A DNA stretch of 64,000 bases from FEN-299 sp963717945 (GTDB taxonomy: Bacteria; Acidobacteriota; Vicinamibacteria; Vicinamibacterales; Fen-181), in assembly GCA_963717945.1 (NCBI GenBank), contig CAVQXT010000007.1, positions 806,001-870,000 of the forward strand. Direction: 5' to 3'. The stretch's first letter is position 1; the number at the start of each line of letters is the position of its first letter. The notes below the pieces were generated by a model. That model had not been told where the DNA came from. It saw only the letters and a program-made list of their open reading frames with translations, and made no database searches. Made by a program: the position numbers and the translations under genes. Shown here in pieces: positions 9,332-17,137 of this stretch.

Positions 9332-11803
9332 CTACTTGGCGGGAGGTTTCGCCAACGAGATGTCCGAGATCCCGCCCACGCGCTTGGCCATCTCGATCTT
9401 GGCCTGGAAGTCGGTGAACCCGTAGACCACCATCCGCGCGCCGTCGGGCGATCCGCCGCCGTGCATGCACCCGGGCACCCCGGCGCCGGCCGTGAGCCAC
9501 TCGATGAGCCGGGCGATCCGCATGCGCGTGTCCGCCGGCGAACCTGCTTTCAGGTACTTCTGGACCAGGTGCCCGTAGCGGCCGTCGACGAAGTCCCTGT
9601 AGGACGGCATGCAGCCGGTCTCCGCGATCCCGCCGGCGATCTCCTGCGTCAGGCGCTTGGTCTCGTACGGCAGCGTCGCCACGTGCACCTTGTTGGCGTG
9701 GGCCAGCACCGGGTCCGGCAGCCACGACCCCGACGGGTGGGGCGTGCCCATCATCGACGCCGCGAGCCCCACGCCGAAGGTGGTCTCGTTGTTGACGATC
9801 ATCTGCGTGATCTTGTCGCGGAACACCTTCTCGTCGAGGCCGTTGGCCCGGGCGATGAGGATCGACGCGCCCACCATCACGTCGCCCTGGCCGGCCACGC
9901 AGGCGCCGATGGCCGACCGGTAGGGGAGCGTGAAGCGGAAGACGGCGTCGCCCGCGTGGGCCCACTCGCCGCGGAGGAAGACGCGCTCGTTCGGCACGAA
10001 CACGTCCTCGAAGAAGATGTAGGCCTGCGTGATGCCGCCGCGCGTCACCGGGTTGTCGAACCCGTCCTCGAGCTCGCGCTCGTCGGAGGCGTGGCGGGCC
10101 TCGACGATCGTGATGCCCGGCGCGTCCTTCGGGGTCGCGAACGACACCGCGTAGTCCGCGTCCTCCCGGCGCAGCTTCACGCCGGGCATGACGAAGATCT
10201 CGTGCGCGGCCGCCGTCCCGCAGATCATGATCTTCGCCCCGCGCACGACGATCCCGTCCGGCCGCCGCTTGACGATGTGGAGATACATGTCCGGGTCGGG
10301 CTGCTTCGACGGGCCGAGCCGCCGGTTCCCCTTGGGATCGGTCAGCGCGCCCGACAGCGTGATGTCGCGCTCCTGCGCCCCGACCAGCCACGCCTTGAGC
10401 CGCTCGTGGTAGGCGGTGCCGTTCGCCTTGTCGACGTCCCACGTCGTCGACCACATGGCGTTGAGCGCCGCCCAGCCCGCGCAGCGCCCGCCCGTGCAGG
10501 TGCCGGTCAGCTGGAACATCAGGCGCTTCATCCGGCTGTTGGCGATCATGTCGTCGACCGACCGGATCACCGACAGATACCGGGAGACGCGCCGACCCGT
10601 GAGGTGCGACGTCGTCGTCATCAGGTCCTGGTACTTGGGATCGCGCGCGGCCTCGAAGATCTGCGAGTGCCCTTCGACGGTCCGGCGGGTGACCGGGTCG
10701 TCGACCGGGTCCTCGACGAGGCGGCCGTGCTTGTAGACGTTCGGCCGCAGCCGCCGCAGCGCCGCCTTGAACTCCTCGGGCGTCTTCGTGTCGCCCGGCT
10801 CCGCGATCTGGGGGGCCAGCCCCTCGCCGGTCCGCAGGTGGTGCACGAGCGCCGGCAGGATGTCGCCGACGTCGCCCACCAGGCCGATGTCGGCCACCGA
10901 GAAGATCGGGGCGCGCGGGTCGGCGTTGACGGCGACGATCGTCTTCGCGCCGTGGATGCCGACGACGTGGTGCATCATCCCGGAGATGCCCGCGGCGATG
11001 TAGAGCTTCGGCGAAACGAAGACGCCGCTGGCGCCGATCATCTGCTCCGGGCGGGCCCAGCCCTCGTCGACGGGCGGCCGCGTCGCGCCCACTTCGGCGT
11101 GGAGCAGGGCGGCCAGTTCCTCGACCAGCGCCCACCGTTCCTTCGACCCGACGCCGAATCCGCCGGCGACAACGACGTCGGCTGTCGCGAGCGGGGCGCT
11201 GGCCGCTTCCGGCCGGCGCCGCTCCACCTCGCGCGCGGTGCGGCCGTCCGGCGCCGCGTCCACCGCCTCGCGGAGGATCTCGGCGGGCGTGTGGGCCGTG
11301 ACGAGGGCGAACACCCCGGCGACGACCGTGGCCATCTGCGGCCGCTTGTGCGGGCAGACGATGTTGGCCATGAGCTGGCCGCCGAAGCCGGGCACGGTCT
11401 GCACGAGCAGGCCGCGTTCCAGTTTCAGGTCGACGCAGTGGGCGCTCAGGCCGGTGCCGAGGCGCGCGGCAAGGCGCGCGGCCAGCGCCGCGTTCTCGTT
11501 GTCGGCGCCGAGCAGCAGCGCCTGGGGCTGATGGCGGCGGGCCGCGTCGGCGACGACGCGCGCGAGGCGCACCGTCGAGAACACCGCGAGCGACGGGTGG
11601 TCGATCACGCGCACGACGTCCGCGCCGGCGTACCGCAACTGGTCGAGGAGCGCATCCACATGGTGGCCGGCCAGGATTGCTTCCACCGGGGCGTGCGCCT
11701 GCGCCGCGAGCTGGCGGGCCTTGCCCAGCAGCTCGAGCGCGACCGCGTCGATCCGGCCGTTGTGGTGCGACGCCAGAACCCAGAGGGCGTGGTTGTCGCT
11801 CAT
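9332..11803 (-). CDS. EtfA fused to a 4-hydroxybutyryl-CoA dehydratase/HpaB-family domain
   Basis: An 823-residue two-part protein in one frame. Residues about 1-325 are an electron-transfer flavoprotein alpha subunit, with the FAD-domain block VVAGGFGVGSKERW, GATRPPVD and LYIAAGISGMMHH. Residues about 340-823 match 4-hydroxyphenylacetate-3-hydroxylase / 4-hydroxybutyryl-CoA dehydratase proteins (TTTSHLTGRRVSRY, STTWDVDKANGTAYHER, GALTDPKGNRRLGPS, DGIVVRGAKIMICGTAA, CMHGGGSPDGARM). AbfD binds [4Fe-4S] through C99-x3-C103, His292 and Cys299. Here the first pair is C-x4-C (CTGGRC), the third Cys is present (IGAC), and the His position is Tyr, so the cluster may be altered or lost. Its start overlaps the EtfB stop (ATGA). 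Substrate unknown; dehydration or oxidation of a hydroxyacyl-CoA coupled to electron transfer is inferred. Confidence 0.85.
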   Translation of the reverse strand: MSDNHALWVLASHHNGRIDAVALELLGKARQLAAQAHAPVEAILAGHHVDALLDQLRYAGADVVRVIDHPSLAVFSTVRLARVVADAARRHQPQALLLGADNENAALAARLAARLGTGLSAHCVDLKLERGLLVQTVPGFGGQLMANIVCPHKRPQMATVVAGVFALVTAHTPAEILREAVDAAPDGRTAREVERRRPEAASAPLATADVVVAGGFGVGSKERWALVEELAALLHAEVGATRPPVDEGWARPEQMIGASGVFVSPKLYIAAGISGMMHHVVGIHGAKTIVAVNADPRAPIFSVADIGLVGDVGDILPALVHHLRTGEGLAPQIAEPGDTKTPEEFKAALRRLRPNVYKHGRLVEDPVDDPVTRRTVEGHSQIFEAARDPKYQDLMTTTSHLTGRRVSRYLSVIRSVDDMIANSRMKRLMFQLTGTCTGGRCAGWAALNAMWSTTWDVDKANGTAYHERLKAWLVGAQERDITLSGALTDPKGNRRLGPSKQPDPDMYLHIVKRRPDGIVVRGAKIMICGTAAAHEIFVMPGVKLRREDADYAVSFATPKDAPGITIVEARHASDERELEDGFDNPVTRGGITQAYIFFEDVFVPNERVFLRGEWAHAGDAVFRFTLPYRSAIGACVAGQGDVMVGASILIARANGLDEKVFRDKITQMIVNNETTFGVGLAASMMGTPHPSGSWLPDPVLAHANKVHVATLPYETKRLTQEIAGGIAETGCMPSYRDFVDGRYGHLVQKYLKAGSPADTRMRIARLIEWLTAGAGVPGCMHGGGSPDGARMVVYGFTDFQAKIEMAKRVGGISDISLAKPPAK

Positions 11804-12594
11804 GACGCGTGCCTCCGGAGCCCCAGCCTCGCCACGAGCGCGGCGGCCATCTGGCCGGGCGAGCCCTCGAGCATGTCCCCCTTGCGGGCGGCCGGGGGCG
11901 TGAAGATGTTGAGCATCTGTGTCGGCGACCCGCCGAGTCCCACCTCGTCGGGCGAGAGGCCGAGGTCGGCCGCCGTCCAGCAGGTGACGCCGGTCGAGGC
12001 GGCGCGCATGATGCCGGTCATCGAGGGCAGGCGCGGCACGTTGACCTCCTTGTCGAAGGTGACCAGCGCCGGCAGATCGCACTCGTAGATCGTCTCGCCG
12101 CCCTCGGCGGCGCAGCGGGCGCGGAGCGCCCCGCCGTCGAGCGAGAGCGCCGTGACGTGCGTGAGGTCCGGGATGTCGAGCAGTTCGGCGATCTGCGGCC
12201 CGACCTGCGACGTGCTGCCGTCGAGCGAGTAGGCGCCGCAGAAGACCAGGTCGACGCCGCCGAGCCGCCGGATCGCGGCGGCCAGGCAGCGGGCCGTGGC
12301 CAGGCTGTCGGCGCCGGCGAACGCGGCGTCGGAGAGCAGGCACGCGCGATCGCAGCCCATCGCCAGCGCCTCGGCCAGCTGCTCCTCGGCCTCGCGGGGG
12401 GCCATGGAGATGACGGTGACCGTCCCCTGGTCCTCCGCGCGGAGGGCGACGGCCTGTTCGATCGCGTTCCGGTCGAGCGGATTGATGACCGCCGGCACTT
12501 CGTCGCGCCGCAGCAGCATCGTCCGCGGGTCGAGCTTGAGCTTGCCCCACCGGCGGGGGTCCGGCACCGGCTTCATGCACACGACGATGTTCAT
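11800..12594 (-). CDS. etfB: Electron transfer flavoprotein subunit beta (EtfB/FixA)
   Basis: A 264-residue protein starting MNIVVCMKPVPDP, with the typical INPLDRNAIEQAVAL segment, the nucleotide-binding loop LVFCGAYSLDGSTSQVGP and the EVNVPRLPSMTGIMRA block. It pairs with EtfA to form the FAD/AMP (or two-FAD) heterodimer carrying electrons from acyl-CoA dehydrogenases. The gene lies between the dehydrogenase (27 nt upstream) and the EtfA fusion (4-nt overlap), so the three are surely cotranscribed. Whether this ETF is of the bifurcating type cannot be settled by reading alone. Confidence 0.93.
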   Translation of the reverse strand: MNIVVCMKPVPDPRRWGKLKLDPRTMLLRRDEVPAVINPLDRNAIEQAVALRAEDQGTVTVISMAPREAEEQLAEALAMGCDRACLLSDAAFAGADSLATARCLAAAIRRLGGVDLVFCGAYSLDGSTSQVGPQIAELLDIPDLTHVTALSLDGGALRARCAAEGGETIYECDLPALVTFDKEVNVPRLPSMTGIMRAASTGVTCWTAADLGLSPDEVGLGGSPTQMLNIFTPPAARKGDMLEGSPGQMAAALVARLGLRRHAS

Positions 12595-12621
12595 GCGAGC
12601 CTCGTTTCCTGCCGCCTCTCG

Positions 12622-13755
12622 TTACGCCAGCGCCGCGCGCGCCACGACCAGCTTGCCGATCTCGGTGGTCCCGCCGGCCGACACGCAGACCATCGCGTCG
12701 CGGAACAGCCGCTGGACCGCGTACTCCATCATCGTTCCGCACGCGCCGTGGATCTCGATCGCCTTCTTCGCGGCGTTCACCGCCGCCTCGCTGACGAACA
12801 TCTTCGCCAGCGTCATCTCGACGCCGCAGTCGCGGCCGGAGTCCTTCAGCCACGCCGCGTGATAGCAGAGCCAGCGCGAGGCCTGCAGCTCGGCGAAAAT
12901 CTCGGCGATGCCCCACTGAATCGCCTGGAGCTGGGCGATCGGACGGCCGTAGAGCGTGCGCTCCTTCGCGAAGCGCACCGACTCGTCGTAGCAGGCCTGC
13001 AGGATGCCGAGCGAGGTCGCGGCCATTCCCGGGCGGCCGATCTCGCCGATCGTCTTGAGGGCGATCGTCATCCCGTCGCCCTCGTTGCCGAGCAGGTTCT
13101 CCCGCGGCACGTGGCAGTCGCGGAAGACCAGCTCTCCCGTATCGGCCCCGCGCAGGCCGAGCTTGTGCTCGTGCCGGCCCGCGGCAAACCCGGGCGTGCC
13201 CTTCTCGATGATGAAGGCGCTGATCCCCTTGGGCCCCTCGCCGGTCTTGGCGACGGTCACCACCGCGTCGCTGAGGTGGCAGTTGGTGATGAAGCACTTG
13301 CGGCCGTTGAGGACGTAGCCGTCGCTCACGGGACGGGCGGTGCTCGCCATGCCGAGCAGGTCGGAGCCGCCGGTCGGTTCGGTGATCGCGCACGTGCCGA
13401 GGTAATCGCCGCGGCAGAGGGCGGGGAGGTACTTCGCCTTCTGGGCGTCGCTGCCGAAGTCGGAGAGCGCGGCGGCCGCCATGTGGTGGACCTGCAGGCT
13501 GATGCCGACGGCGGCCGAGACGCGGCTGACCTCCTCGACCGCCACCGTGCGGGCGAGATGGCCGAGGCTCGAGCCGCCGTACTCGGCGGGGGTGACCAGC
13601 CCGAGGACGCCGATCTCGCCGAGCGCACGGGCGAGCGAAGCGGGGAACTCGTCGCGCTGCTCCATCTGCTCGACCAGCGGCGCCACCGTGGCGTCGGCGA
13701 ACTCACGGACCGCCCGCCGGACCAGGCGCACTTCCCGGGGCAGATCGAAATCCAT
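12622..13755 (-). CDS. Acyl-CoA dehydrogenase
   Basis: A 377-residue protein with the full acyl-CoA dehydrogenase fold: N-terminal helices, the FAD-binding segment CAITEPTGGSDLLG, middle beta domain (GYVLNGRKCFITN) and C-terminal RTLYGRPIAQLQAIQW. The medium-chain catalytic Glu position (YEGT in MCAD) is Gly here (SAGGTTEI). That resembles isovaleryl-CoA dehydrogenase, yet the alternative Glu before the conserved Arg of the inner helix is also Gly (GEIGRPG). The catalytic base is therefore not obvious, and the substrate may be unusual. It is the first gene of the operon with EtfB and the EtfA-dehydratase fusion. Confidence 0.9.
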   Translation of the reverse strand: MDFDLPREVRLVRRAVREFADATVAPLVEQMEQRDEFPASLARALGEIGVLGLVTPAEYGGSSLGHLARTVAVEEVSRVSAAVGISLQVHHMAAAALSDFGSDAQKAKYLPALCRGDYLGTCAITEPTGGSDLLGMASTARPVSDGYVLNGRKCFITNCHLSDAVVTVAKTGEGPKGISAFIIEKGTPGFAAGRHEHKLGLRGADTGELVFRDCHVPRENLLGNEGDGMTIALKTIGEIGRPGMAATSLGILQACYDESVRFAKERTLYGRPIAQLQAIQWGIAEIFAELQASRWLCYHAAWLKDSGRDCGVEMTLAKMFVSEAAVNAAKKAIEIHGACGTMMEYAVQRLFRDAMVCVSAGGTTEIGKLVVARAALA

Positions 13756-13832
13756 GACGACCTCGTTCGATGAAGGATGTGGACCGCCCGACCACGGATC
13801 GGCCGGCGCTTGGGGGACAGACGCGCGGGCCC

Positions 13833-13838
13833 ATTATA
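13833..13838 (-). promoter_or_regulatory. Possible -10 box of the acyl-CoA dehydrogenase/ETF operon
   Basis: A perfect TATAAT on the minus strand 78 nt upstream of the dehydrogenase start. Any -35 box would fall inside the inverted repeat of the adjacent transposase element, only 4 nt away; no good TTGACA match is seen. Confidence 0.35.
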
Positions 13839-13842
13839 GACA

Positions 13843-13874
13843 AATTGGATCGGGACGAATTTCAGTTTCTGCCA
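13843..13874 (+). repeat. Left 32-bp inverted repeat of the RAYT element
   Basis: This 32-nt segment is the exact reverse complement of 14745-14776. The two copies bracket the transposase gene at distances of 179 and 19 nt, as expected for REP sequences flanking their own transposase. Confidence 0.85.
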
Positions 13875-14053
13875 CCCCATCCCGCGAAGAGGATCAACTT
13901 GTTGAATGGCCTGCCTGCCCGTCGCACCCCGATCGCGTGAGATCCCCGGAAGATCCGGGCGTCCCGAGCGCGTGCCGAGATGGCAGGCGGACTGCACGAG
14001 AGACCTCGTCACGAATTCGGCCAGCTCATCGTTTTCGGCGTCTGAGGGATGCC

Positions 14054-14725
14054 ATGCCTCGAAGGATTCGGCACGGTTCCGGCGGAGTTGTCTTCCACGC
14101 GCTCAATCGGGGTGCCCGGCGCGCGCGGTTGTTCGAGGGTGACGACGACTACTCGGCCTACCTGTGCGTCTTGTCGGAAGCGCAGGCGCGGGTGCCGATG
14201 CGACTTCTGTCCTTCTGCGTGATGCCCAACCACTGGCACCTCGTCCTGTGGCCGGATACTGATGACGACCTGTCGCACTTCATGCAGTGGCTCACTCGGA
14301 CCCACGCGCAGCGATGGCAGCTGAATCGGAAGTCCGTCGGCACTGGGGCCGTCTACCAGGGCCGATTTCGTGCGATTCCCGTGCAGAGCGACGAGCACCT
14401 CTTGACGGTCTGCCGATACGTTGAGCGAAATCCTCTCAGGGCCGGTCTGGTCGATCGGGCCGAGCACTGGCGCTGGAGCAGTGCGTGGCGGGGGAGTGGT
14501 GCCGGCGTCCGCCCCGTAATCTCGGCCTGGCCTGTTCCTCGGCCGACGGACTGGCTCGAGCGGGTCAATGGATCAGAGGCCGACGACCGTCTCCCGATGT
14601 TGCGTGCAACGATCGTCCGGCAGGTGCCCTTCGGGGCGGCCGACTGGGGAGCCAAGGCGGCCGCGCGACTCGGGCTGGCGCCGGCGTGCCGGGGCCGCGG
14701 GCGTCCCGCTGTCGGCGGCCAGTGA
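14054..14725 (+). CDS. REP-associated tyrosine (Y1/HUH) transposase
   Basis: A 223-residue Y1_Tnp (IS200-like) protein. The HUH motif is in MPNHWHLVLW, the N-terminal block is FHALNRGARRARLFEGDDDY, and the probable nucleophile Tyr is in VCRYVERNPLRAGLV. These enzymes cut and join single-stranded DNA at hairpins, and RAYT members mobilise or maintain REP palindromes. GAGGG 6 nt before the ATG sets the start. The C-terminal part after residue 150 is less conserved, with an Arg/Gly-rich tail. It appears intact, with no frameshift. Confidence 0.92.
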   Translation: MPRRIRHGSGGVVFHALNRGARRARLFEGDDDYSAYLCVLSEAQARVPMRLLSFCVMPNHWHLVLWPDTDDDLSHFMQWLTRTHAQRWQLNRKSVGTGAVYQGRFRAIPVQSDEHLLTVCRYVERNPLRAGLVDRAEHWRWSSAWRGSGAGVRPVISAWPVPRPTDWLERVNGSEADDRLPMLRATIVRQVPFGAADWGAKAAARLGLAPACRGRGRPAVGGQ

Positions 14726-14744
14726 ACCAGCGTGCGTGCGACGA

Positions 14745-14776
14745 TGGCAGAAACTGAAATTCGTCCCGATCCAATT
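14745..14776 (-). repeat. Right 32-bp inverted repeat of the RAYT element
   Basis: Exact reverse complement of 13843-13874, beginning 19 nt after the transposase stop. Confidence 0.85.
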
Positions 14777-14899
14777 ACGGCACGCACTGATGACCTGGGC
14801 GACTACGGCCGATAGAGCTTCTGATGTTCTTCTACCGCGAATAGCGGGCGTTCCTGTGTCTCGTTCCGTGACACGCATCTCAACTCTGGAGGTCGGCGC

Positions 14900-15445
14900 A
14901 TGCGAAAAGTCTCTGTGAATCACATTCTCGCGGTGGTAGTGCTCGCCTTGCTGGTGGCGGCCCCGGTGTCCGCGCAGGACAAGGAAGTCGTGGTCGCCGG
15001 CGGGTGGGCGCCGCAGTACCTGTCCGTGGAAGGCGGCAGCACGACAGCTCCGCTCGGGCTGTTCGGCAACGTGGCCTTCTCGGTCACCAACAACATCCAG
15101 ATCGTCGGTGACCTCGGCTACGCACGCAAGAGCGAGTCTGGGGCGACCTTCAGCCTCCTGACTGCCACTGGCGGCGGGCGTTACGTGATTCCGTCCGGCA
15201 ACAACGGCAAGGTGTCCCCGTTTGTCGAAGGGCTGGTGGGGCTCGGCTACATCAGTGCCGGGATCGAGGGGTTGTCCGGTTCCCAGACCGGGCTCGCGTT
15301 CGGCGTCGGCGGCGGCGTCGACGTGCAGGCGAGCGGAAAGCTCAACGTCCGGGTCCAGGCCAATTACTTCCTGAACCGGATTTCGGGCATCAACTTCAAC
15401 GAGATCCGGTTCGGCATCGGGATCTCGGGCAAGTCGAAGATCTAG
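14900..15445 (+). CDS. Outer-membrane beta-barrel protein, paralogue 1 of 4
   Basis: A 181-residue protein with a signal peptide ending in VSAQD and an eight-strand-type barrel. Family hallmarks are GGWAPQYLSVEGGSTTAP, LGLFGN, VGDLGYAR, SPFVEGLVGLGY and a terminal FGIGISGKSKI. It resembles OmpX/OmpW-sized beta-barrels, with a probable structural, adhesion or small-solute role. CTGGAGG stands 7 nt before the ATG; the same leader precedes the next paralogues. It is the first of four tandem paralogues and is nearly identical to the next copy (constant offset of 678 nt), a recent duplication. Confidence 0.85.
   Translation: MRKVSVNHILAVVVLALLVAAPVSAQDKEVVVAGGWAPQYLSVEGGSTTAPLGLFGNVAFSVTNNIQIVGDLGYARKSESGATFSLLTATGGGRYVIPSGNNGKVSPFVEGLVGLGYISAGIEGLSGSQTGLAFGVGGGVDVQASGKLNVRVQANYFLNRISGINFNEIRFGIGISGKSKI
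14960..15445 (+). repeat. Direct duplication, copy 1
   Basis: Nearly identical to 15638-16123 with a constant 678-nt offset and no indels. Identity is highest from the GGWAP motif to the stop. The signal peptides and leaders are more diverged. Confidence 0.8.
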
Positions 15446-15577
15446 TCATCGTTCCGCATCGTGTGTTCCGTATCTTGTTGAGCCTGGATCGTGTTCCCGC
15501 TAAACTCGTCTGAGACACACGTGGACGGCCATGGTGGCCGCACGCGTTCATTCTCTCGTTGTCGTGGAGGTTGGCAC

Positions 15578-16123
15578 ATGCGTCGATTCTCAGTGGGTTG
15601 TGTCCTATCGGTTGTAGCGCTGGCGTTGCTCGTGGCAGGACCGGTGTTCGCGCAGGACAAGGAAATCGTGGTCGCCGGCGGGTGGGCGCCACAGTATTTT
15701 TCCGCGAACGGCGGCAGCACGACAGCTCCGCTCGGGCTGTTCGGCAACGTGGCCGTCTCGGTCACCAACAACATCCAGATCGTCGGTGACCTCGGCTACG
15801 CACGTAAGAGCGAGTCCGGGGGGACCTTCAGCTTCCTGACCGCCACCGGCGGCGGGCGCTACGTGATTCCGTCCGGCAGCAACGGCAAGGTGTCTCCGTT
15901 TGTCGAAGGGCTGGTGGGGCTCGGTTACATCAGTGCCGGGATCGAGGGGTTGTCCGGTTCCCAGACCGGGCTCGCGTTCGGCGTCGGCGGCGGCGTCGAC
16001 GTGCAGGCGAGCGGGAAGCTCAACGTCCGGGTCCAGGGCAACTACTTCCTGAACCGGATTTCGGGCGTCAACTTCAACGAGATCCGCTTCGGCATCGGGA
16101 TCTCGGGCAAGTCGAAGATCTAG
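15578..16123 (+). CDS. Outer-membrane beta-barrel protein, paralogue 2 of 4
   Basis: A 181-residue paralogue differing from copy 1 at only about a dozen positions after the signal peptide (for example FSANGG for LSVEGG, and SGSN for SGNN). The signal peptide (MRRFSVGCVLSVVALALLVA) is the most diverged part. GGAGG lies 7 nt before the ATG. The near-identity of mature regions with diverged leaders suggests recent duplication or gene conversion. A strong hairpin follows the stop, so this pair probably forms a transcript separate from paralogue 3. Confidence 0.85.
   Translation: MRRFSVGCVLSVVALALLVAGPVFAQDKEIVVAGGWAPQYFSANGGSTTAPLGLFGNVAVSVTNNIQIVGDLGYARKSESGGTFSFLTATGGGRYVIPSGSNGKVSPFVEGLVGLGYISAGIEGLSGSQTGLAFGVGGGVDVQASGKLNVRVQGNYFLNRISGVNFNEIRFGIGISGKSKI
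15638..16123 (+). repeat. Direct duplication, copy 2
   Basis: Second copy of the duplicated barrel-coding block; see the copy at 14960-15445. Confidence 0.8.
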
Positions 16124-16148
16124 TCGGTCTGATCGGAGAGGCTTGCAG

Positions 16149-16173
16149 CGGGGCGCCATCCTCTGGCGCCCCG
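16149..16173 (+). terminator. Stem-loop terminator after paralogue 2
   Basis: A 9-bp GC-rich stem (CGGGGCGCC / GGCGCCCCG) with a 7-nt loop, 25 nt past the stop, followed by a T/C-rich stretch but no long T-run. Confidence 0.55.
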
Positions 16174-16372
16174 TCTGCACGCTTCTATCTCCGCGCGTTC
16201 GCTGCCAGCGTCGTTCCCGGCCAACCCAGCCGACCACCCGCCTTCAGCGGGGCCTCACGCGTTCGCGTCCTAATGGCCGTCACCGGCCCTACCGATAACC
16301 TGATCGGCTTGATGTGCGGCCGACTGATGCGGCCGCGGCGTTCACTTGACCAATCGTTCTGGAGGTAGGCAG

Positions 16373-16882
16373 ATGCGTAGACTATTGGTGGGTCGAGCCC
16401 TGGCGGTCGTCGCTCTGACGGTTCTTATGGCCGGCTCAGCGCACGCGCAGGGAATCGTCGTCGCCGCCGGCTGGGCCCCGTCATATCTCTCGGCCGAGGG
16501 CAGCAGCACGACGGCGCCGGTCGGTGCGATGTTCAACGTGGCCGGCTCGGTCTTCCCGTTCGCGAAGATCGTGGGAGATCTGGGCTACCTCCGGAAAGAC
16601 GGCGGCACTCTGCTCACGGGCACGGCCGGCATTCGCCTGGGCGCCCCCACCGTGGCGAAGGTCTCCCCGTTTGTCGAGGGCCTCGTCGGGCTGGGACGTC
16701 TGAGCGTGGACGGCGGATCGAATACCGGCTTCGCCTACGGCTTCGGCGCCGGTGTCGATATCAAGGCGGTCCCGATCGTCGGCCTCAGGCTCCAGGCCAA
16801 CTACTTCCGGACGAGGCAGATGGGCGTCAGCTTCAACCAGTTCCGACTCGGGCTCGGCATCTCGCTCTCCTCGGGGCTTTAG
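16373..16882 (+). CDS. Outer-membrane beta-barrel protein, paralogue 3 of 4
   Basis: A 169-residue member of the same family, with signal peptide (cleavage near AHAQG), GWAPSYLSAEGSSTTAP, VGDLGYLRKDG, SPFVEGLVGLG and a terminal LGLGISLSSGL. It is more diverged than the first two and about 12 residues shorter, mainly in one loop. It has the shared TCTGGAGG leader before its ATG. Its own upstream gap of about 250 nt suggests an independent promoter. Confidence 0.82.
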   Translation: MRRLLVGRALAVVALTVLMAGSAHAQGIVVAAGWAPSYLSAEGSSTTAPVGAMFNVAGSVFPFAKIVGDLGYLRKDGGTLLTGTAGIRLGAPTVAKVSPFVEGLVGLGRLSVDGGSNTGFAYGFGAGVDIKAVPIVGLRLQANYFRTRQMGVSFNQFRLGLGISLSSGL

Positions 16883-17137
16883 TGATTGGTTAAGCGGGGT
16901 CGTGCCACGACCGGGCTCCCACGCTGGGCGTCCGGTCGCGGCTCGACTCCTCCGATTCTCCCTCGTCGTTTCTCCCTTCCCCGGTCGGCGACTCCGTCCC
17001 CCGCCGAAGGCCGCCGCCGAAAGCCGCTAACTTCTTGACTAAAAGGGTCTTCAGGCATAAGCTCAGCCTCGGTCGGCAGTTGCCGGGGACGTCACGGCCG
17101 CCGACGTCGAACAACACACTTTTCTGGAGGTCGGAAC

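Larger units (their letters stand above)
13843..14776 (+). mobile_element. RAYT (REP-associated tyrosine transposase) element with 32-bp inverted ends
   Basis: A 934-bp unit made of a Y1-transposase gene between perfect 32-bp inverted copies of the same sequence. IS200/IS605 elements lack such terminal repeats, so this looks like a transposase flanked by inverse REPs (a REPtron). No target duplication is evident. No further full copies of the end sequence were noticed in the window. Confidence 0.7.

Noticed and set aside
9461..12088. Very long open frames antisense to the EtfA fusion and EtfB genes
   Set aside because: They arise from high GC content and codon bias of the real genes. Their translations are Arg/Gly/His-rich with no family motifs or ribosome-binding sites.
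9332..13393. One giant frame joining part of the acyl-CoA dehydrogenase region, EtfB region and the EtfA fusion
   Set aside because: The upstream part is a shadow frame; the true EtfA-fusion start is the ATG overlapping the etfB stop, and EtfB and the dehydrogenase are in other frames.
12622..13755. Naming the enzyme butyryl-CoA dehydrogenase
   Set aside because: The catalytic Glu position of that family is Gly here, so the substrate cannot be assigned.
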